A stretch of DNA of 64,000 nt from Akkermansia muciniphila (GTDB lineage: Bacteria; Verrucomicrobiota; Verrucomicrobiia; Verrucomicrobiales; Verrucomicrobiaceae). Position numbers and translations under genes: made by a program. Shown here piece after piece: positions 59,335 to 64,000 of this stretch. The notes below the pieces were generated by a model. The model saw nothing but the letters and a program-made list of their open reading frames with translations. It did no database searches and was not told where the DNA came from. The DNA lies in assembly GCA_945882215.1 (NCBI GenBank), contig CAMCWM010000004.1:20259-84258 (forward strand), in the 5' to 3' direction. The stretch's first letter is position 1, and each line of letters opens with the position of its first letter.

Positions 59335-60482
59335 CCTGCACGCTGCCCAAACCGCGCCGCGCCGCCCTCACGCTGGATCTCGTGCGTGATGAGGCCGGCT
59401 TCCTCGCCCTCGAGCCGTTTTGGGATGCTTTGGTGGATCAAATGGCCATCCGCTCGCCCTTCGTCCGCTGGGACTGGATGCGTCTGTGGTGGGAGGAATG
59501 CGGCGTGGGCGCGCAACTCGCGCTCTCCGTGCTGCGGGACGCCGAAGGCATCCCGCAGGCCATTGCGCCACTCATGCTCGCCCGCGAGGACGACCGCGCC
59601 CGCCGTCATCTCGTCACGCTGGGCTTTCTCGGCGGCTTTGGCCCCGCGCATGGCGAAAGGCTGGATTTCATCGTGCCTGCGGGCCGCGAGGACGAACTCG
59701 CTCCGCTTCTCTGCCGGGCGTTCACCCTGCTCCGTGATGAATGTGACCTCGTACGGCTGAACTTCCTGCCGCAGGAGTCCCCGAACACGCCGCACATCTT
59801 CGTCGCCCTGGAGGAGCATTTCATCCGTGCCGGCGTTTTGAACCGCAACGCCTGCCGCTGCATCACCCTGCCGTCCACATGGGAGGAAGTCGAGGCGCGG
59901 CACAGCGCTAACTGGCGCGGCACACAGCGCCGGAAGTGGCGGACCTTCACCACGGAGCATGACGGCATCATCACCCGGGCAGGCGACCGCGTGCCGCATG
60001 CGCAGGCGTTTGACGAGCTGTGCCGTCTGCATGCGGTCAATTTCCCGCCGGGAGTCTCCACCTTCGCCACTCCGGTGGCGGAGAGGCTGCATCGCCGCAT
60101 CGCATCAGTCTGGCTGCCAAAGGGCCGGGCGATCATGCCGTTGCTCGAGTCCCGCGGCCGGATCATCGCCGCCATCTACGGCTTCATCGAACGCGGGGAG
60201 TTTTTCCAATACCAGATGGGCTGGGATGAAACGCTGGCGCGCATCTCACCCGGAAGACTGGCCGTGGGTGCCTGTGTCATGCAGGCGATCCGTTCCGGGC
60301 TAAGCACCTTCGACATGCTGCCGGGCGAGTACGAGTACAAACAACAGTGGAGCGACTCCACGCGCTGGCTGCTCGATCTGGAGGCGCACAACTCCGCCAG
60401 CCTGCGCGCCACGTTGTTCAACACCTTGCGCGCGGCACGGCGCAGATTCATCAACTCCAGCCCGGAGAACCCCGCCGTATGA
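59331..60482 (+). CDS. FemAB/GNAT-like acyltransferase (BioF2-like)
   Basis: 383 residues. The pattern 'FLALEPFWDALVDQM ... SPFVRWDWMRLWWEE', 'LALSVLRDAEGIPQAIAPLM' and, in the C-terminal half, 'RLHRRIASVWLPKGRAIMPL', 'GRIIAAIYGFIERGEFFQYQ' and 'DMLPGEYEYKQQWSD' fit the GNAT/FemAB-like family found in cellulose and exosortase-type EPS loci (CelD/BcsL, XrtA-system FemAB). It likely acylates a sugar or amino group of the EPS. ATGA overlaps at both ends keep it coupled in the operon. Confidence 0.85.
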   Translation: MTCTLPKPRRAALTLDLVRDEAGFLALEPFWDALVDQMAIRSPFVRWDWMRLWWEECGVGAQLALSVLRDAEGIPQAIAPLMLAREDDRARRHLVTLGFLGGFGPAHGERLDFIVPAGREDELAPLLCRAFTLLRDECDLVRLNFLPQESPNTPHIFVALEEHFIRAGVLNRNACRCITLPSTWEEVEARHSANWRGTQRRKWRTFTTEHDGIITRAGDRVPHAQAFDELCRLHAVNFPPGVSTFATPVAERLHRRIASVWLPKGRAIMPLLESRGRIIAAIYGFIERGEFFQYQMGWDETLARISPGRLAVGACVMQAIRSGLSTFDMLPGEYEYKQQWSDSTRWLLDLEAHNSASLRATLFNTLRAARRRFINSSPENPAV

Positions 60483-61723
60483 AAGTCCTCGTCCTCACCG
60501 CCGATGCGAACACGCTCGTCTATCATCGCGGCGATCTGATCCGCGACTTCGCCGCGCAAGGTTGTGAGCTCGTCACCGCCGCCGCCGAAGATTACCCGCA
60601 TGTGCGGGAATTCGTCGCCAGTCTCGGCGGCAGGCATCGCGCCATTCGCATGGCGCGCTCCAAGATCAATCCGCTAAAGGATCTCGTGACGATGTGGGAC
60701 CTGTGGCGTCTCTTCCGCAGCGAGAAACCGGACGCGTTGTTCGCCTACACCATCAAATCGGTCGTGTATGGCTGCGTGATCGCCCGTCTGGCCGGCATCC
60801 GCCGCATTTACGCGTTGTTGCCCGGTTTGGGCTTCACCTTCGTCAAACCGGTGACGTGGAAGCAGAAAATCCTCGGTTTCATCTCCGAGGCGCTGCATCG
60901 CTTCGCCCTGAAGCGCGCGGATGTCATCTTCATGCAAAATCATGACGACTTGAAGCTCTTCACCGACATGAACATGCTTCCTGCCGGTGTTCCCGTGCAT
61001 GTCACCGCCGGTTCCGGCGTGAACATGGATGAATTCGCGCATGCTCCGCTCGAAAACGACGCGGACATCGCAGCGGGCCGCATCCGCTTCGTGCTTGTGA
61101 GCCGTCTGCTCATCAGCAAAGGCGTGCGCGTTTTCGCCGAGGCCGCCCGGCGTATCAAACAGCTCTTCCCACATGCGGAATTTCACCTCGTTGGCCCGTT
61201 TGACCCGAATCCGAACCGTGTGTCGGAACATGAGGTGCATGACTGGGTCGCGGAAGGCACTCTCATTCATCACGGCATGGTCAAGGATGTCGCCGCGCTG
61301 CTCAAGACGATGCATGTCTTCGTTTTGCCGACGTGGTATCGCGAAGGCGTGCCACATGCGACGCTGGAGGCGCTCGCTACCGGTCGTGCGGTCATCACCA
61401 CGAACTCCGTCGGTGCCCGTGAATGTGTCAAACTCACCACCGAGGGTGAAACGCAGCGCGAAGATGGCGAGATGCTCATGCAGGGCGAGAACGGCTTCCT
61501 CTGCCAGCCGCAGAACGTCGCCGCCGTCGAATGCGCGATGGAATGGCTCCTCACCCGGCCGGATCAGATCGCGAGCATGGGCCGTGCGAGCCACCGGCTC
61601 GCCGCGGAGGTCTTCGATGTGCGTCTGGTGAACGAGATCATCTTGAAAGCCATGCACCTGCACGAGTCCGCGCCACGCACATCCGCCCTCCACCACGAAT
61701 CCGCCCTTCCTCTAGCCGCTTAA
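60479..61723 (+). CDS. GT4-type glycosyltransferase
   Basis: 414 residues from the ATG at 60479, which overlaps the previous stop. The N-terminal half begins 'KVLVLTADANTLVYHRGDLI', and 'PDALFAYTIKSVVYGCVIAR' matches the WcaB/CapM-like group. The C-terminal half has 'IRFVLVSRLLISKGVRVFAE' (about 200) and 'VLPTWYREGVPHATLEALAT' (about 282) with the EX7E donor-binding motif. It is probably an EPS glycosyltransferase. The next gene starts 12 bp on. Confidence 0.92.
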   Translation: MKVLVLTADANTLVYHRGDLIRDFAAQGCELVTAAAEDYPHVREFVASLGGRHRAIRMARSKINPLKDLVTMWDLWRLFRSEKPDALFAYTIKSVVYGCVIARLAGIRRIYALLPGLGFTFVKPVTWKQKILGFISEALHRFALKRADVIFMQNHDDLKLFTDMNMLPAGVPVHVTAGSGVNMDEFAHAPLENDADIAAGRIRFVLVSRLLISKGVRVFAEAARRIKQLFPHAEFHLVGPFDPNPNRVSEHEVHDWVAEGTLIHHGMVKDVAALLKTMHVFVLPTWYREGVPHATLEALATGRAVITTNSVGARECVKLTTEGETQREDGEMLMQGENGFLCQPQNVAAVECAMEWLLTRPDQIASMGRASHRLAAEVFDVRLVNEIILKAMHLHESAPRTSALHHESALPLAA

Positions 61724-61735
61724 TTTTCCACGACC

Positions 61736-64000
61736 ATGGCCATTTCCTACAGCATGCAGCCGTCCAACGCCGCGCCACAGCACGGTTTTGGGGCGATGCT
61801 TGCCCTCACGCCCTCGCGCGGCCTGATGCCGATGGCCCCCTCCATGACCATGCCGGCGTATCCGGGCATGTCGCCGGTGTTTGATCCGCGCGCCTTCCTG
61901 CCGCCGATCAATCCGCGTGATTTCGAGGTGCAGCCGCTTATCAGCATCGCGGACGTGCTCGGTTACATCCGCAAGCGCTGGCTGCGTGGCGCCATGCTGG
62001 GGCTGCTGCTTGGTGCGTTCGTGTTTTATTACCTCGGCATGGGGGTGAAAATATATGAGGCCGAGTCCCAGTTGCTGCTGCGCATCCAGGACGCGAACGT
62101 GTTCAACTTCGAGGCCATGTCCACGCGTGGTGTCACGGAATTGAGCGCGCCGCAGTTGATCAACAATCACCGCACTGAACTGCTCTCCCGCCGCTTCCTC
62201 AGCCACTTCTACGAGCACTTCCCGGCGGCTCAGCGTGATCCATATCTGCTACGCGAGGCGAACTCGCTCAGTCGCAAGGACGAGCTGCTGAAACTCGTCG
62301 GCCTCTACAAACCCGGCAAACCGGGTGATCCACGTGAGCGCTTCATCGACCTCATGCTCGCCTCTGTGCGCGTGGAGCCGCTCAAGGAATCCCACGTCCT
62401 GCGCGTGCAGGTGCGCGACCGCGATCCGCAGCTCGCGGCTGATTTTGCGAACCGTTACGTCGAGGAATACATCCACTACGTTGCAGACCAGGAGGGCAAG
62501 CTCAGCGCCGATGCCTCCAGCTATCTCGAAACGAAATCGCAGGAGTTGCAGAAGCGTTTGCAACTGTCCGAGCAGAAACTCGCCGAATACCGCAAGAGCC
62601 AGGGCATCATGGAGGACACGGACACGAAGGATGTCTCCAACGACAAGGTGCGCCAGCTCAACGCCGCCATCACCGAGGCCGATTTGAAGCTCACCAAGGC
62701 CAAAAGCGACCTCGACAACCTTGCTGCGGCGCAGAAAGCCGGTCGTGACCTCACTGAATTGAGGCTGTTCGCCGACAACGCTGACGTGGCCTACATCCGC
62801 AAGCAGTTGGATGCCAAGATCGCCGAACGCGCCCCGCTGGAGGCGACCTGCGGGCGCAGGCATCCACGCATGATCGGCCTCGCGAATGAGATCGACGGCC
62901 TGCGTGCCGCGCTGAATCGCACGGTGAACGCGGTGGTCAGCATGATTCAGACGGAGGTCGAGTCCCAGCAGCGCCAGATCGCGGATTATCGCCGCCAGCT
63001 TGACGAGGCACGCGGCGTGGCGCTGGATGTGAACGGCAAGAACGTGCAGCAGAGCCTGCTGCGCGATCAGGTGCGCCTAGACCGCGATTTGTATGAAAAA
63101 ATCGAGATGCGCCGCAGTCAGGCCGCTCTCACCGGCCAGTTCCGCGACAGCGGCCTGTTGCGCGTGGCGGATGTGGCCATGGTACCGGAAAAGCCGGTGA
63201 AACCGAACAAACCCATCGCCGCCGTGGCCGCAGTCATGCTGTTTGGCCTTTCTCTGATCGGCCTGCCGTTGGGCTGGGGCATCTTTGACGATCATGTGCG
63301 GAAACTTTTCGGCCCCAAAGTCGAAAACCCCGCGATGCAGGACCCCATGCAGCAGACGGCCTACGGCTATGGTTATCCGGCGCAGCAGACTGCACCGCTC
63401 GCCTCGCCCTTCGCCATCTCCTCACCAGCCGCTCCTGCTTTGCCCATAATGGAGCCGCCTCAGTCCGCGCGGCCCCAAACACGCCACATGCCAGCCATCA
63501 AACCTGCCGATGGTGAAACGACCATTTTGGCCCGTCTGCCGTATGTGCATGGCAACACGCCGGAGGCCATGCTCTCGGAGTTGCTGAAGCCCGAGCCGAT
63601 CGGTGCCTCCAGCGCCCTGCATCAGCTCACCAGCACGCTCGAAAAGCAGGCGATCAACCGCGGTACCACCGCTGGCGTCGTTCTCATCACCAGCGCTGGC
63701 TCTGGCGAAGGCAAAACCCTCGTTTCTGCCGCATTGGCCGCCGCTTTCTGCCATCAGGGCCGTCGCGTGTTCATGATGGAGTGCAATCCGTCCTCCCCCA
63801 CGCTGCACCAGTGGTTCCCCCGAGCCGTTCAGGGCTACGGTGCCTATGCGAACAATCTCGAAGCCCTGCGCTATGGCCACAGCAATCTGTTCCTCCTCCC
63901 TGGCTGCGATCTGCCCGCCCATGCCACGAACGAATTGCTTGATGGCTATCGCAGTTGGATCGAGCGCGCCAAAACGGAGGTCGATTGGATCATTCTCGAT
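61736..64000 (+). CDS. Wzz/tyrosine-autokinase-type EPS chain-length protein (3' truncated)
   Basis: 755 codons are visible and the frame is open to the window edge. A Met/Pro-rich N-terminus (about 1-70) precedes a Wzz domain with TM1 (about 87-104), a long periplasmic coiled coil (about 260-460) with 'GRRHPRMIGLANEIDGLR', core 'RRHPRMIGLANEI', and TM2 (about 494-515) after the 'VPEKPVKPNKPIAAV' proline motif. The cytoplasmic BY-kinase domain has Walker A 'SAGSGEGKTLVSAAL' (about 660) and a Walker B start 'DWIILD' at the very end. The expected Walker A' (hhhDxDxR) reads 'VFMMECNPSSPT', so the acidic residues are altered. It controls EPS length and export at the inner membrane. Confidence 0.88.
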   Translation, partial: MAISYSMQPSNAAPQHGFGAMLALTPSRGLMPMAPSMTMPAYPGMSPVFDPRAFLPPINPRDFEVQPLISIADVLGYIRKRWLRGAMLGLLLGAFVFYYLGMGVKIYEAESQLLLRIQDANVFNFEAMSTRGVTELSAPQLINNHRTELLSRRFLSHFYEHFPAAQRDPYLLREANSLSRKDELLKLVGLYKPGKPGDPRERFIDLMLASVRVEPLKESHVLRVQVRDRDPQLAADFANRYVEEYIHYVADQEGKLSADASSYLETKSQELQKRLQLSEQKLAEYRKSQGIMEDTDTKDVSNDKVRQLNAAITEADLKLTKAKSDLDNLAAAQKAGRDLTELRLFADNADVAYIRKQLDAKIAERAPLEATCGRRHPRMIGLANEIDGLRAALNRTVNAVVSMIQTEVESQQRQIADYRRQLDEARGVALDVNGKNVQQSLLRDQVRLDRDLYEKIEMRRSQAALTGQFRDSGLLRVADVAMVPEKPVKPNKPIAAVAAVMLFGLSLIGLPLGWGIFDDHVRKLFGPKVENPAMQDPMQQTAYGYGYPAQQTAPLASPFAISSPAAPALPIMEPPQSARPQTRHMPAIKPADGETTILARLPYVHGNTPEAMLSELLKPEPIGASSALHQLTSTLEKQAINRGTTAGVVLITSAGSGEGKTLVSAALAAAFCHQGRRVFMMECNPSSPTLHQWFPRAVQGYGAYANNLEALRYGHSNLFLLPGCDLPAHATNELLDGYRSWIERAKTEVDWIILD

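Overview
The window is GC-rich bacterial chromosome, densely coding, and most likely from a Verrucomicrobiota member of the Verrucomicrobiaceae type (Prosthecobacter/Verrucomicrobium-like). This is an inference from gene content. Families typical of the Planctomycetes-Verrucomicrobia group occur together: a DUF1501 protein next to a DUF1549/DUF1553 cytochrome-like protein, an SHD1-domain secreted protein, a DUF1080 protein, a PEP-CTERM protein, Tat-exported Gfo/Idh and phosphoesterase proteins, and many very large Ser/Thr kinases. No rRNA, integrase, transposase, reverse transcriptase or CRISPR array was found.

Layout. 1-4.3 kb: the 3' part of a flavin-dependent halogenase-like gene, a possible Fur site, an SHD1 protein, a response regulator/histidine kinase pair and a small membrane protein. 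4.4-8.7 kb: the DUF1501 and DUF1549/1553 pair. 8.8-12.1 kb: a compact light/oxidative-stress operon (FeS photolyase, TspO, SDR, SRPBCC). 12.1-34.2 kb: six head-to-tail membrane Ser/Thr kinases of 1114-1398 residues. They share one kinase domain and one C-terminal helical module but differ in their extracytoplasmic cassettes (C-type lectin, LamG/DUF1080-like, LRR, FGE-sulfatase). This is the most striking feature. 34.3-44.7 kb: a PEP-CTERM protein, an ECF sigma/anti-sigma/CpxP-like trio, a Gly-rich RRM protein, an MFS transporter, a Gfo/Idh protein, a squalene-hopene-cyclase-like protein and a PUR-family protein.

44.7-49.1 kb is an accessory island. It holds REP-like palindromes, a REPIN-like inverted pair, a decayed gene end, a strictly 21-bp-periodic array of 19 units, an orphan gene, and a clearly lower-GC gene encoding an HD phosphohydrolase fused to an Hsp90-type ATPase. 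That fusion is a good candidate for a defence or stress effector. 49.1-55.1 kb: phosphoesterase, upp, two lipoproteins, a DedA protein, a CII-like regulator, a cupin, an initiator tRNA and a DUF1080 protein. 55.3 kb to the end: a translationally coupled exopolysaccharide operon (deacetylase, two glycosyltransferases, a DUF4091 protein, a FemAB/GNAT-like protein and a Wzz/tyrosine-autokinase cut by the window edge). It resembles exosortase-associated EPS loci, which fits the PEP-CTERM protein upstream.

Domain assignments were made by eye from motifs. Residue positions are approximate, and start codons were chosen from overlaps, signal peptides and family N-termini.
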